This document shows positions 44,085 through 54,165 of a DNA stretch of 64,000 nucleotides, piece after piece. This stretch comes from Microvirga thermotolerans (GTDB taxonomy: Bacteria > Pseudomonadota > Alphaproteobacteria > Rhizobiales > Beijerinckiaceae). The translations under genes were made by a program, and so were the position numbers. Each line of letters opens with the position of its first letter. The first letter of the stretch is position 1. The stretch is from the NCBI RefSeq assembly GCF_009363855.1, contig NZ_CP045423.1, positions 2,820,001 through 2,884,000 on the forward strand. Reading direction: 5' to 3'. The notes under the pieces are model-generated. The model searched no databases, was not told where the DNA came from, and worked only from the letters and a program-made list of their open reading frames with translations.

Positions 44085-44884
44085 GATCCCGAAACCGGCT
44101 TGCCGCGGAAGGAGAAACCGTGCCGCTCGAAGGCCTGCCTCGCCTGCGGCGAGCCGAGGAAGGCGAGGAACGCCCGCGCCTCGGGCCGGGCCGTCCTCGT
44201 GAGCGCGGCCGGATAGAGGATCGGCGGATGCGCGTCCGCCGGGAAGGTCGCGACCACGCGGACCGAGGGGTCGGAGGCGGCGTCGGTGCGGTACACGATG
44301 CCGAGCGGCGCCTCGCCCCGCGCCACGAAGAGGAGCGCGGCGCGCACGTTCTCCGCCTGGGCGATGCGGTCCTTGACGCCCTCCCACGCGCCGAGCCGCT
44401 GCAGGGCCGCCTTGCCGTACCTGCCCGCGGGCACCGCTTCCACGCCGGCCATGGCGAGACGCCCGCCCTTCAGCGCCGCCGCGAGGTCGACGCCGGGGAC
44501 GAGCGCGATGTCCGCGCCCTCGTCCTTCGGCGCGATGAGGACGAGGGCGTTGCCGAGAAGGTTCGTGCGGCTCGCCGGGTCGATGAGCCCCTTGGACGCG
44601 GCGTAGTCCATCCAGTCGAGATCGGCGGACAGGAACACGTCGGCGGGCGCGCCCGCCTCGATCTGCCGGGCGAGGACGTTGCTGCCCGCATAGGAGACCG
44701 CGGCCTTCGTGCCGGATTCCCGCTGCCAGGCGGCGGCGATGTCGTCGAGGGCGTTCCTGAGGCTCGCCGCCGCGAAGACGACGATGCCTTCGCTCCGGGC
44801 GGCGGCAGGCGCGGTCAGAACCGCGGTGGCGACGAGACCCGCGAGGGCGGCCCGGGCGAATTTCGGTATCATGCTCAGCGCCAT
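44081..44884 (-). CDS. modA: Molybdate ABC transporter substrate-binding protein ModA
   Basis: Periplasmic molybdate-binding protein of 267 residues. After a signal peptide ending AAA (about residue 30) come VVFAAASLRNALDDIA, YAGSNVLARQIEAGAPADVFLSADLDWMDYA with the oxyanion-binding Ser, and LFVARGEAPLGIVYRTDA, all typical of ModA. The ATG at 44882-44884 has GAGGAG upstream; the longer reading adds 49 residues with no signal. It lies 49 bases after the msrQ stop. Confidence 0.95.
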   Translation of the reverse strand: MALSMIPKFARAALAGLVATAVLTAPAAARSEGIVVFAAASLRNALDDIAAAWQRESGTKAAVSYAGSNVLARQIEAGAPADVFLSADLDWMDYAASKGLIDPASRTNLLGNALVLIAPKDEGADIALVPGVDLAAALKGGRLAMAGVEAVPAGRYGKAALQRLGAWEGVKDRIAQAENVRAALLFVARGEAPLGIVYRTDAASDPSVRVVATFPADAHPPILYPAALTRTARPEARAFLAFLGSPQARQAFERHGFSFRGKPVSGS

Positions 44885-44933
44885 GCGGCGGCACTCCTCA
44901 CACGGGGGCATCCTATCCGAGCGGCGGCGCTCT

Positions 44934-45590
44934 TCAAGCCGCGCGGCGGCGGGGCTCCGGCTTCGGCGCGAGCCTGCGCAGGACGGACCGCCCCAGCCTG
45001 TATCCCAGGAGCGCGAGCACGATGGCCGCATAGACCAGCGGCTCCGGCGGCCAGGACTTCACGACGAGCAGGAAGTGCAGCACCGCGCCGATGGCGGCGG
45101 CATAGACCAGCCGGTGCAGCCGCGCCCAGGCCTTTCCGCCGAGCCTGCGGATGGCTGCGTTGCTGGAGGTCGCCGCGAGGGGAACGAGGACGAGGAAGGT
45201 CGCCATGCCGATGGTGATGTAGGGCCGCTTCACGAGATCGGCCCAGATCGCCTCGAGATCGAGCCCCTGGTCGAGGACGAGATAGGTCGTCCAGTGGAGG
45301 GCGGCGTAGTAGAAGCACAGGAGCCCGAGCAGGCGCCGGTAGCGCAGGAGGTTGATGCCCGCCAGCTGGCGCAGGGGCGTGACGGCGAGCGTCGCCACCA
45401 GGAAGCGCAGCGCCCAGAGGCCGAGCGACTGCTCCAGGTAGCGCATGGGATCGGCCCCGAGATTGTCGTTGACGCCCTGGTAGAACAGCCACGCGGCCGG
45501 CGCGAGGCCGACGGCGTAGAGGGCGATCATGGGCACCCGCGCGGCCGCGGGCGCGGTCCGCGGGGCGGCCTTCGGGCTGCGCGCGTCCAT
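44934..45590 (-). CDS. msrQ: Heme-binding membrane subunit MsrQ of protein-methionine-sulfoxide reductase
   Basis: MsrQ (YedZ) is the b-type heme membrane protein that passes electrons to periplasmic MsrP. The 218-residue product has six hydrophobic segments, with the ferric-reductase-like pattern LLGLLCFYYAALHWTTYLVLDQG and WARLHRLVYAAAIGAVLHFLLVVK containing conserved heme-ligand His. Its ATG at 45588-45590 overlaps the msrP stop by one base (TGATG). Confidence 0.93.
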   Translation of the reverse strand: MDARSPKAAPRTAPAAARVPMIALYAVGLAPAAWLFYQGVNDNLGADPMRYLEQSLGLWALRFLVATLAVTPLRQLAGINLLRYRRLLGLLCFYYAALHWTTYLVLDQGLDLEAIWADLVKRPYITIGMATFLVLVPLAATSSNAAIRRLGGKAWARLHRLVYAAAIGAVLHFLLVVKSWPPEPLVYAAIVLALLGYRLGRSVLRRLAPKPEPRRRAA

Positions 45591-46534
45591 CAGTAGAACT
45601 TCCGCAGGTCCATGCCGGAATAGAGCTGCGCCACCTCCTCGGCATAGCCGTTGAAGAGCAGCGTCGGGCGCCTCTTCACGAAGAGGCCGCCCTCCCCGAT
45701 CCGGCGCTCGGTCTTCTGGCTCCAGCGCGGATGGTCCACGTTGGGGTTCACGTTGGCGTAGAAGCCGTACTCGTCCGGCGCCTGCCTGTTCCAGGAGGTT
45801 TCGGGCTGCTTCTCGACGAAGCTGATCCGCGCGATCGACTTGATGCCCTTGAAGCCGTACTTCCACGGCACGACGAGCCGGATCGGCGCGCCGTTCTGGT
45901 TCGGCAGCCTCTCGCCGTAGAGCCCCACGGCGAGGATGGTGAGCGGATGCATCGCCTCGTCGAGCCGCAGGCCCTCCACGTAGGGCCATTCGAGCACCGG
46001 GAACATGGACTGGAGCCCCGGCATCTCCTCCGGCCTGTAGGCGGTCTCGAAGGCCACGTATTTCGCGCTGCCGAGGGGCTCGACCCGCTTGATCAGATCG
46101 GCGAGGGGGAACCCGTCCCAGGGAACGACCATGGACCAGCCCTCGACGCAGCGCATGCGGTAGATGCGCTCCTCCAGGGTCGAGCCCTTGATGAGATCCT
46201 CCACGGAGAACTCGGCGGGCCTGGCGACGAGGCCGTCCACCTTCACCGTCCAGGGCGAGGTCCTGAGGGTGTGGGCATGGGCGGCGGGAGCGCCCTTGTC
46301 GACCCCGAACTCGTAGTAGTTGTTGTAGCTCGTCACGTCCTGGAGGCTCGTCGGCTTCTCGTCCGTGGAGAACGGGCTCTTGACGGTGGCGAGGGAGCCT
46401 GCCCGCGCCGTCGCGGGCAGGCCGGAGGCAAGGGCAAGGCCTGCGGCCCCGGCGATGATCTGGCGGCGGTTGAGATAGATCTCCCGGGGCGTGATCTCGG
46501 ACGGGAGGATGTCTGAACGGCGGCGGATCGGCAC
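45590..46534 (-). CDS. msrP: Protein-methionine-sulfoxide reductase catalytic subunit MsrP
   Basis: MsrP (YedY) is the periplasmic molybdoenzyme that repairs methionine sulfoxide in envelope proteins. The 314-residue product has a Tat-type signal ([18 protein letters not shown]), the Mo-ligating Cys in [14 protein letters not shown] (near residue 128), and the C-terminal [14 protein letters not shown]. The GTG at 46532-46534 follows GAGGTG and yields the family start [15 protein letters not shown]; the longer reading has no match. MsrP needs molybdopterin, and modABC lies directly downstream. Confidence 0.96.
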   Translation of the reverse strand: MPIRRRSDILPSEITPREIYLNRRQIIAGAAGLALASGLPATARAGSLATVKSPFSTDEKPTSLQDVTSYNNYYEFGVDKGAPAAHAHTLRTSPWTVKVDGLVARPAEFSVEDLIKGSTLEERIYRMRCVEGWSMVVPWDGFPLADLIKRVEPLGSAKYVAFETAYRPEEMPGLQSMFPVLEWPYVEGLRLDEAMHPLTILAVGLYGERLPNQNGAPIRLVVPWKYGFKGIKSIARISFVEKQPETSWNRQAPDEYGFYANVNPNVDHPRWSQKTERRIGEGGLFVKRRPTLLFNGYAEEVAQLYSGMDLRKFY

Positions 46535-46653
46535 GGCGCACCTCGCTTGAAATCCACATGACCTGGGTACACCCGAGCGGCCCGGCGGTGCCTTCACGTT
46601 TGCGTTACGAGGTTCGCCCTGCCCGGGGGCAGGCGGCTCCCCTCGCCCGAGGG

Positions 46654-47724
<1,071 letters not shown>

Positions 47725-47753
47725 GTTTCACTCCGTGACAGAACTGCGCCGTC

Positions 47754-48458
47754 TCACGGGGCGCCAGCGTTTCCCTCGCCCGCCCACGGGGCCGCCGCCC
47801 GGACGAACGTCTTCGTGATCTCGCGCGGATTGGTGATGGCGGTGCCGACCACCACCGCGTGGGCGCCGCGCGCGAAGGCGGCGGCGACCAGCTCCGGCGT
47901 GTCGAAGCGCCCTTCGGCGACGACGGGGACCGGCACGGCCCTGACCAGCGCCTCGACGAGGTCGAGGTCGGGCCCCTTCTCCTTGAGCGCCGCCGTCTCC
48001 TCCGTGTAGCCGGAGAGCGTCGTCGCCACGTAGGTCGCGCCGTACGCGGCCGCCGCCTGCCCCTCCTCCAGGGTCGAGACGTCCGCGAAGACCTCGCGGC
48101 CGAGCTCGGAACGGATGCGCCCGATCAGGGTCCCGACCGGCTCGCCGTTGCGGCGGCGCGGCGTGGCGTCGAGCCCGACGATGTCCGCCCCCGCCTGCGC
48201 GATGCGGGCCGCATGGGCGAAGGCGGGCGTGATGTAGACGGGGTATTCGTCGTCGAACACCTTGTCGATGCCGACGATGGGGCACGTCGTCAGCGCGCGG
48301 ATCGCCGCCACGTCCTCCACCCCGTTGGCGCGAAAACCCTTCGCGCCGCCCGCCGCGGCCGCCCGGGCCATGGCGGACATGAAGATCGGGCCGTGCAGCG
48401 GATTGTCGGCGCGGGCCTGGCAGGAGACGATGAGGGCACCCTTCGGAATGCGTGGCAT
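47754..48458 (-). CDS. nanE: Putative N-acetylmannosamine-6-phosphate 2-epimerase NanE
   Basis: NanE interconverts ManNAc-6-P and GlcNAc-6-P, a step of sialic-acid or amino-sugar catabolism. The 234-residue TIM barrel has SCQARADNPLHGP near the N-terminus, AKGFRANGVEDVAAIR, PIVGIDKVFDDEYPVYITP, ADIVGLDATPRRR, TTLSGYT, and VVAEGRFDTPELV, which are standard for the family. It lies inside the ABC operon, suggesting that the imported sugar is a ManNAc/GlcNAc-type amino sugar. Kinase and deacetylase genes are not in the window. Confidence 0.93.
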   Translation of the reverse strand: MPRIPKGALIVSCQARADNPLHGPIFMSAMARAAAAGGAKGFRANGVEDVAAIRALTTCPIVGIDKVFDDEYPVYITPAFAHAARIAQAGADIVGLDATPRRRNGEPVGTLIGRIRSELGREVFADVSTLEEGQAAAAYGATYVATTLSGYTEETAALKEKGPDLDLVEALVRAVPVPVVAEGRFDTPELVAAAFARGAHAVVVGTAITNPREITKTFVRAAAPWAGEGNAGAP

Positions 48459-48467
48459 GACGCCCTC

Positions 48468-49319
48468 CTATTTCACGGCGCCGGCCGTCATGCCCTGGAT
48501 GAACTGGCGTGACAGCGCGATGTAGAGCAGCGTGATGGGCGCCGCCGCGACGGTGAGGCCCGCGAACAGCATGCCCCAGTCGGTGGTGTACTCGCCCATG
48601 AAGGTGGTGAGGCCCTGCGGAAGCGTCTTGGCGGAATCCGTCTGGATGAAGACCAGCGGGAAGAAGAAGTCATTCCAGATGGGCACCGCGTTCTGGATCG
48701 CCGCGATGGCCATGGGAGGCCGCGCGAGCGGCAGCATCACCGACCACATGATCCGCGGCTCCGATGCGCCGTCGATGCGGGCCGCATCCTCCAGCTCGGA
48801 CGGGAGCGAGCGCAGGAACCCCGCCATGATGAACACGGCGGACGGCAGACCGATGGCGGTGTAGGTGAAGATGAGGCTCCAGCGGCTGTCCAGCAGGTTC
48901 AGGTCCCGCAGCAGGATGAACAGGGGAATGACCGCGAGCTTCAGAGGCAGCATGAGCCCCGCGAGGAAGAACAGCAGCACGACGGTGTTGGTGCGGGATT
49001 CGTAGCGCGCCACCGCATAGCCGGCCATGGTGCCGAGCACGAGGATGAGGACGACCGACGCGCCCGTGACGACGATGGAGTTGAGGAAGTAGGTCGGCAT
49101 CGAGGTCTCGCCGAGCACCCGCGCGAAGTTCTGCACCTGCGTGAAGTCCGGCAAGGCGAAGGGATGCTCGAAGATCTCGCCGGTCGTCTTGAACGCGGAG
49201 AACACCATGACCACCACGGGGTAGAGCATGACGAAGGAGTTCGCGATCAGCACGATCTGGGCCAGGAAGGCGAAGGAGACCGGCCGCTTCGCCGCGGCCT
49301 CGTGGGTCAGGGTCGTCAA
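48468..49319 (-). CDS. Sugar ABC transporter permease (CUT1, UgpE/MalG type)
   Basis: Second permease, 283 residues with six helices. The EAA loop is ELEDAARIDGASEPRIMWSVMLPLARPPM, the MalG hallmark. The start is TTG at 49317-49319, overlapping the stop of the first permease as TTGA; no ATG precedes the first helix in this frame. Ends 9 bases before nanE. Confidence 0.92.
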   Translation of the reverse strand: MTTLTHEAAAKRPVSFAFLAQIVLIANSFVMLYPVVVMVFSAFKTTGEIFEHPFALPDFTQVQNFARVLGETSMPTYFLNSIVVTGASVVLILVLGTMAGYAVARYESRTNTVVLLFFLAGLMLPLKLAVIPLFILLRDLNLLDSRWSLIFTYTAIGLPSAVFIMAGFLRSLPSELEDAARIDGASEPRIMWSVMLPLARPPMAIAAIQNAVPIWNDFFFPLVFIQTDSAKTLPQGLTTFMGEYTTDWGMLFAGLTVAAAPITLLYIALSRQFIQGMTAGAVK

Positions 49320-50248
49320 AACTGGATCTCCCGACGGCGCAGCCAGAGGGTGAGCATCGACGCGAAGACGACGATGAACAGGAACAGGAGCGTGGCGAGC
49401 GCCGAGCCCTGCCCGAAATTCTGGACGCTGGCGCTCTGGTTGCCGAAGGCCGTGCGGTAGAACACGAGGCCGAGGACGTCCGTCGAGCCGAAGGGCGAGC
49501 CGTCGAGCCCGACCATCACGTAAGGAATCTCGAACCAGTTGAAGGCGCCGATGAAGAGCAGCGTGAACAGGATGGTCGTGCTCGGCGCCACGAGCGGCCA
49601 GACGACGTTCTTCAGGAGCTGCCACTCGCTGGTCCCGTCGAGCCGCGCCGCCTCGATGATCTCGGAGGGGATGCGCTGCATCCCGGCGAGATAGACGAGG
49701 GTCGGGAAGCCGACGAAATGCCAGGCGTTCGCGAGGATCAGCGCGCCGAGGGCGGTCGAGGAATCCCCGAGCCACGGCCTGGCGAGGGAATCGAGCCCGA
49801 CGGAATAGAGCGCCTGGTTGACGATGCCGAAATTCGGGTTGAGGAACAGCTTCCACAGGAAGCCGACGATGATCGTCGAGAGGACGACGGGAACGAAGAC
49901 GGCGACCCGGTGGAAGCGGAAGCCGAAGGGCTCCTTGTAGAGGAGCCAGGCGAGGAAGAACCCGCCTCCGTTCTGGACGACCATCAGCGCCACGAGCGCA
50001 TAGACGTTGTGGAGGAACGCGTTCCACACCACCGGCCCCATGGTGGGGCCGAAGAGCACCTCGCGGAAGTTGGCGAGCCCCACGAACTCCCCGCGCGCCA
50101 GGCCGCGCCATTCGTAGAAGGCGTAGGCGAAGGCGGACAGGATCGGGTAGACCACGAACAGGGACATGAAGACGATCGGCGGGACGACGAGGAACGCCAC
50201 CCAGCTGCGGTGCTTCAGGGTCCTGGCCTGCTTCGGCGAGACGGGCAT
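49316..50248 (-). CDS. Sugar ABC transporter permease (CUT1, UgpA/MalF type)
   Basis: First permease, 310 residues with six helices. The EAA loop is EIIEAARLDGTSEWQLLKNVVWPLVAPS. It pairs with the downstream permease and receives sugar from the binding protein encoded upstream across a palindromic repeat. Symbol not given because the substrate is unknown. Confidence 0.92.
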   Translation of the reverse strand: MPVSPKQARTLKHRSWVAFLVVPPIVFMSLFVVYPILSAFAYAFYEWRGLARGEFVGLANFREVLFGPTMGPVVWNAFLHNVYALVALMVVQNGGGFFLAWLLYKEPFGFRFHRVAVFVPVVLSTIIVGFLWKLFLNPNFGIVNQALYSVGLDSLARPWLGDSSTALGALILANAWHFVGFPTLVYLAGMQRIPSEIIEAARLDGTSEWQLLKNVVWPLVAPSTTILFTLLFIGAFNWFEIPYVMVGLDGSPFGSTDVLGLVFYRTAFGNQSASVQNFGQGSALATLLFLFIVVFASMLTLWLRRREIQF

Positions 50249-50282
50249 GGATCGGCCTTGGATCTTTCGGGAGGCTTCACGC

Positions 50283-50372
50283 CGTCATGGCCGGGCTCGG
50301 CCCGGCCATCCACGTCCTGGGGACCGCGACGGGTCGAAGGCGTGGATCCCCGGGCCGGGCCCGGGGATGACG
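50283..50372. repeat. Palindromic intergenic repeat between binding protein and permease
   Basis: The element starts CGTCATGGCCGGGCTCGGCC and ends with GGGCCCGGGGATGACG, so its ends are exact inverted repeats (CGTCAT/ATGACG). Internal arms CATCCACG and CGTGGATC are also inverted. Repeats of this form are dispersed in Hyphomicrobiales genomes. Its place right after the binding-protein gene suits an mRNA-stabilising or attenuating role. Confidence 0.7.
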
Positions 50373-50383
50373 AGAGCCGAGCC

Positions 50384-51646
50384 TCACTTCTGGAACGGCT
50401 TGTAGTAGGTCGCGATGCCCTTGTTGATCTCGGCCGCGGCCTGCTCCGGCGTCTGCTGGCCGGCGAGCATCTTCTGCACGTTCGACTGCAGCAGGACCGA
50501 GCCGCTCGGCTCCTGATAGCGGAAGCGCACCAGCATCAGGTAGGACATGGAATGCTCGGCGAGCTTCGCCACCTCCTGCGTGATCGGGTCCTCGATCTTG
50601 ATGCCCTTGATCGGCGAGAGGTTCTTCAGGGTGTTGGTGAAGGCGGTGCCGTATTCGGGCGTCGCCAGGAAGCGGACGAACTTGAGCGCCGCGTCCTTCT
50701 TCTCGGACTTGGCGTTCACCGCGTAGCCGCCGTCGTAGTAGGTGGCGATGAGGGCCTCGTCGCCCGCCTTGAGCACGGGGGCCGGGAACACGCCGAGGTC
50801 CAGCGTGGGATTCTGGTTCTTGAAGTTGGCGATCTCGTAGGACCCGCCGGCGAACATGGCCGCGCGGCCCGCCACGAAGAGCTGCTGCGAGGACGGATAG
50901 TCCACGCCCGTGAAGTTCGGCGCGAAATACTGGCTCACCTCCTTCAGCTTCGTCAGCGCGTTGACGAAGCGCGGATCGGTGAAGTTCGCCTTGCCGGAGA
51001 CGATGTCGGCCTCGAACGCCTTGCCGAGCATGGAGGACAGGAGGCCGCCCACGATGGTCTCGTTCTGCCAGGCGGTCGCCGTGCCGTTGGCGAAGGGATT
51101 GACGTTCTTGGCCTTGAGCGCCTGGCACAGGGCCATCAGCTCGTCCCAGGTCTTCGGCGGGTTCACGCCGGCGTCCTTGAAGATCTTCTTGTTGTAGACC
51201 ACGAGCTGGGCCTGCATCGCGAAGGGAACCGCATAGACCTTTCCGTCGGCGCGGAGCGTCTCGGCGGCGAGCGCGGATTCGGGGAAGTTCGCGAGCTCCG
51301 GAACGTTCTGCTTGTCGAGGGCGAGCAGGTAGCCGGGAGTCGCGATGGCCTCCAGGTTGCCGTAGGCGCGGGCCTGGATCACGTCGGGGCCCCGGCCGGC
51401 GGCGAGCGCGGTGGAGAGGATCGTCTGGTAGTTCTCGGGCGCGTAGGTCTCGAACTTCACCGAGATGTCGGGCTCCTTCTCCTGGAACTTCTTGATGATG
51501 TCCTGGTAGAAAGCCTTGTCCTCCTGGCGCCAGCTCCAGAAGGTCAGCTCGGTCTTGGCCATGGCGGCCCCGGCCGAGAGCAGGTAGCCGCCCATGGCGA
51601 CGCCCATCAGCATCCGTCTCGTCAGAGTCATTTTGAGTTCCCTCAT
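50384..51646 (-). CDS. Sugar ABC transporter substrate-binding protein (SBP_bac_1)
   Basis: Periplasmic binding protein, 420 residues. A signal peptide (about residues 1-30, ending AMA) is followed by TELTFWSWRQEDKAFYQDIIKKF. The family pattern VYAVPFAMQAQLVVYNKKIFKDAG and the extended ligand-binding fold identify the CUT1 type. The ATG at 51644-51646 has GGAG upstream. Two later ATG codons are possible. It is the second gene of the operon, 70 bases after the phosphatase stop. Confidence 0.92.
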   Translation of the reverse strand: MRELKMTLTRRMLMGVAMGGYLLSAGAAMAKTELTFWSWRQEDKAFYQDIIKKFQEKEPDISVKFETYAPENYQTILSTALAAGRGPDVIQARAYGNLEAIATPGYLLALDKQNVPELANFPESALAAETLRADGKVYAVPFAMQAQLVVYNKKIFKDAGVNPPKTWDELMALCQALKAKNVNPFANGTATAWQNETIVGGLLSSMLGKAFEADIVSGKANFTDPRFVNALTKLKEVSQYFAPNFTGVDYPSSQQLFVAGRAAMFAGGSYEIANFKNQNPTLDLGVFPAPVLKAGDEALIATYYDGGYAVNAKSEKKDAALKFVRFLATPEYGTAFTNTLKNLSPIKGIKIEDPITQEVAKLAEHSMSYLMLVRFRYQEPSGSVLLQSNVQKMLAGQQTPEQAAAEINKGIATYYKPFQK

Positions 51647-51716
51647 CGTTGAAGTCTCCTCCTTTACCACCGAAAAACTTGCCGTTTGAGGTCCATCTTT
51701 CGGAATTCTCCCGTCC

Positions 51717-52598
51717 TCAGCCTTCCGCCGCGACCACGAGCACGGTCGCGTCGTCGTGGATCTTCACGCGGCGGAACGAGCGGCCCGCATCGTCGTGCAG
51801 CTCGCGCTCGCGCAGCTCGTCGAAGAGGTCGTCGCCCCGCCCCGCGGCGAGCGCCGCGTGAAGCGAGCGGTCGGTATAGGCGCCGAACACGTCCACGAGG
51901 CGCATGAAGCCGTCCGTGGCGAGCACGACCGGCGCGCCCGGCTCGAGCTGCGCCGAGAAGCGCAGCTCCCGGCCGGCCCAGGGGCGAAGCGGATTGACCA
52001 CCCAGTATCCGCCGGGGCTGTTGAGCCTGGCGCGGTTCTCCACGATCTGGCGGCGGACCGGCTCCGGCACGACGCCTGCCGCGGAGCCCCCCTCCCCCAG
52101 CGCGGCCAGAGTGAGGCGCTCGAAAGGCTTGGCGCGTTCGTCGGTCCAGCGCAGCACCTCCCCGTCCGACGGGACGAGCGCGACCACGTCCCCGAGGAAG
52201 CGGCCCGTGAGGCGAAGCCTGCCGCGACCCGCGGCTTCCTCCACGCCGATCAGTCCGAGGCAGGCGGAGGGTCCGGCCTCCGTCGGGGAATGGGGCCCCT
52301 GTCCGGCCGCCGCCTCGTAGCGCCGGGCGATGATGGCCTGAAGCTCATGGAGCGGGTCCCCCGCTCCGCGCCCTGCCTGCAGCAGCGACGGGAGCCCCTC
52401 CTGGATCGCGGCGGCGAGCCACGCCGCATCGCTCGGAGCGGTTTCGATCCGCCGGTCCGAGACCCCGGTCGCGCCATCGGCGACCCAGGCATGGCTGCCG
52501 AGCAGACCGGCGCAATCCTCGTTGACGCGGAAGCCGGGCAGCGATCGCCGGTAGAGGGACCGGAAGCGGGTATGGAGGCCAGTTTCGCTCACGCTCAC
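51717..52598 (-). CDS. PP2C-type protein phosphatase heading the NanE/ABC operon
   Basis: A 293-residue cytoplasmic protein with the PP2C fold. Metal-binding and catalytic motifs are RVNEDCAG (residues 24-31), WVADGATG (38-45), a GD near residue 134, VLATDGFMRLVD (about 225-236) and HDDATVLVV close to the C-terminus. So the Asp residues needed for the two-metal centre are present. No transmembrane, sensor or kinase domain is attached, and no kinase gene is nearby. The start is GTG at 52596-52598 or the GTG two codons later; there is no good ribosome site. The first gene of a sugar operon being a phosphatase is unusual. Confidence 0.85.
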   Translation of the reverse strand: MSVSETGLHTRFRSLYRRSLPGFRVNEDCAGLLGSHAWVADGATGVSDRRIETAPSDAAWLAAAIQEGLPSLLQAGRGAGDPLHELQAIIARRYEAAAGQGPHSPTEAGPSACLGLIGVEEAAGRGRLRLTGRFLGDVVALVPSDGEVLRWTDERAKPFERLTLAALGEGGSAAGVVPEPVRRQIVENRARLNSPGGYWVVNPLRPWAGRELRFSAQLEPGAPVVLATDGFMRLVDVFGAYTDRSLHAALAAGRGDDLFDELRERELHDDAGRSFRRVKIHDDATVLVVAAEG

Positions 52599-52600
52599 AC

Positions 52601-52637
52601 TGGTCTCATATTGGTCGCTTCCTGTCTACAGTGGTCT
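52601..52637. promoter_or_regulatory. Three TGGTC direct repeats upstream of phosphatase-ABC operon
   Basis: On the plus strand TGGTC begins at 52601, 52612 and 52632, giving spacings of 11 and 20 bases, or one and two helical turns. Two copies extend to TGGTCTCAT and TGGTCTTAT. They lie between the OsmC-like gene stop and the phosphatase start. GntR-type regulators of amino-sugar operons, such as NanR, bind short direct repeats, so an operator is a reasonable guess, though no regulator gene is in the window. Confidence 0.5.
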
Positions 52638-52674
52638 TATGGGCTTTTCACATGGATGGAAAGGAGCGCCCGCC

Positions 52675-53109
52675 TCAGGCGGCGGGCTCTCCGGCCTCCT
52701 CGACGACCGACCATTCGTGCGTGATCTCGGCGACCGCGCCGAGCATGATCGAGGCCGAACAATATTTCTCCTTCGACAGGGAGATCGCCCGCTCCACCTT
52801 CGCCGGCGCGAGATTGCGGCCGGACACGCGGTAGACCACGTGGATCTTCGTGAAGACCTTCGGATCGGTCTCGGCCCGCTCCGCCTCCACCTCGACGACG
52901 CAGTCCGTCACGTCCTCGCGCCCGCGCCTGAGGATCTGCACCACGTCGAAGGCCGTGCAGCCGCCGAGGCCGATGAGCAGCATCTCCATGGGCCGGATGC
53001 CCAGGTTCCGCCCTCCGTATTCGGGCGCTCCGTCCATGACGATCGCGTGGCCGCTGCCGGACTCGCCGACGAAAGCCATTCCCTCGACCCACTTCACCCG
53101 TGCCTTCAT
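52675..53109 (-). CDS. OsmC-like peroxiredoxin-fold protein (YhfA type)
   Basis: A 144-residue member of the OsmC family. The two conserved Cys are in GLGGCTAFDV (about residue 51) and KEKYCSASIML (about 116), as in thiol peroxidases of this family. The segment GIRPMEMLLIGLGGC is a hallmark. It is predicted to reduce peroxides in the cytoplasm. It is a lone gene divergent from the DapF-like gene. Confidence 0.9.
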   Translation of the reverse strand: MKARVKWVEGMAFVGESGSGHAIVMDGAPEYGGRNLGIRPMEMLLIGLGGCTAFDVVQILRRGREDVTDCVVEVEAERAETDPKVFTKIHVVYRVSGRNLAPAKVERAISLSKEKYCSASIMLGAVAEITHEWSVVEEAGEPAA

Positions 53110-53283
53110 GATGCGCTCCTCGGCATTCGCCCTTGCATGGTGCCTGCATATAGAACGCCGGCGCGCCCGGACGGAAAGTTTTTTCTCCCCGCTCGTCTAA
53201 CTTGACAGTGCGGGTGGCGGAGCTCAGTCTCGCCCGCCTGCGGCTCCCCGCTCCGGTCCTCCTCCCTTCGCGACAGGCCTCCC

Positions 53284-54165
53284 GTGCTGTCCTTCGACCT
53301 TCCCGGCCGCCCGTTCCTGAAGATGCACGGGCTGGGCAACGACTTCGTGATCGTGGACGGCCGCGCGCAGCCCTTCCGCCCCTCTGCGGACGCCATCCGC
53401 CTCATCTGCGACCGGCATGTCGGCATCGGCGGCGACCAGCTTCTCGTCATCGAGGAGCCCTCCGTTCCGCAGACGCACGGGCGAATGCGGATCTACAACG
53501 TGGACGGAACGGAGGCCGAGACCTGCCTGAACGCGACTCGCTGCGTCGTGCGGCTCCTGATCGACGAGAGCGGGCGGGATTCCCTTCTCCTCGAAACCCT
53601 CGGCGGCCTCGTCGAGGGCTCGCGATGCAGCGGGGAGCGCATCGCGCTCCGGCTGGAGGCTCCGCGCTGGGAGTGGGATGCGATCCCGCTCGCCGCGCCG
53701 CGCGACACCCTGAAGCTCGACCTCGCCTCCGGACCGCTCCACTGGCCCACGGCCGTCAGCCTGGGCAATCCCCATCTCGTCTGCTTCGTGGAGAGCCGCG
53801 ACGCGGTCGACGTGCCGCGCTGGGCGCCGGCGCTGCAGAACGATCCCCTCCTGCCGGAGGGCGCCAATGTCGGCGTCGCGGAACTCGTCGCGCCGGACCG
53901 GCTGCGCCTCGTGGTATGGGAGAGGCCCGGCATCCTGACCCGGGCTTGCGGCAGCGGCGCCTGCGCGGCGGTGCTCGCGGCGCGGCGGCGGGGCCTCACC
54001 TCCGAGCGCCGCGTCACGGTGGAGATGCCGGGCGGTCTTCTGGAGGTCGCGGTCCGGGAGGACGGCGGCCTCGTCCTCACGGGGCCGGCGGCGGTCGCCT
54101 TCGCGGGGCAGCTTCCCGAACACCTGCAAGACACTGGGCCGAAGATGAAGGAGCGACAGCCGTGA
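53284..54165 (+). CDS. DapF-like epimerase, divergent in the active-site motif
   Basis: A 293-residue protein of the diaminopimelate epimerase fold. It has FLKMHGLGNDFVIVDGR at the start and two Cys in the right places: Cys81 in ETCLNATRC and Cys222 in RACGSGAC. Family DapF has CGN at the first site, but here it is CLN, and GSE is GTE. The start is GTG at 53284. A RidA-family gene overlaps its stop as GTGA. It may be a paralogue acting on another amino acid, or the housekeeping enzyme; the former is favoured by the changes. Confidence 0.85.
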   Translation: MLSFDLPGRPFLKMHGLGNDFVIVDGRAQPFRPSADAIRLICDRHVGIGGDQLLVIEEPSVPQTHGRMRIYNVDGTEAETCLNATRCVVRLLIDESGRDSLLLETLGGLVEGSRCSGERIALRLEAPRWEWDAIPLAAPRDTLKLDLASGPLHWPTAVSLGNPHLVCFVESRDAVDVPRWAPALQNDPLLPEGANVGVAELVAPDRLRLVVWERPGILTRACGSGACAAVLAARRRGLTSERRVTVEMPGGLLEVAVREDGGLVLTGPAAVAFAGQLPEHLQDTGPKMKERQP

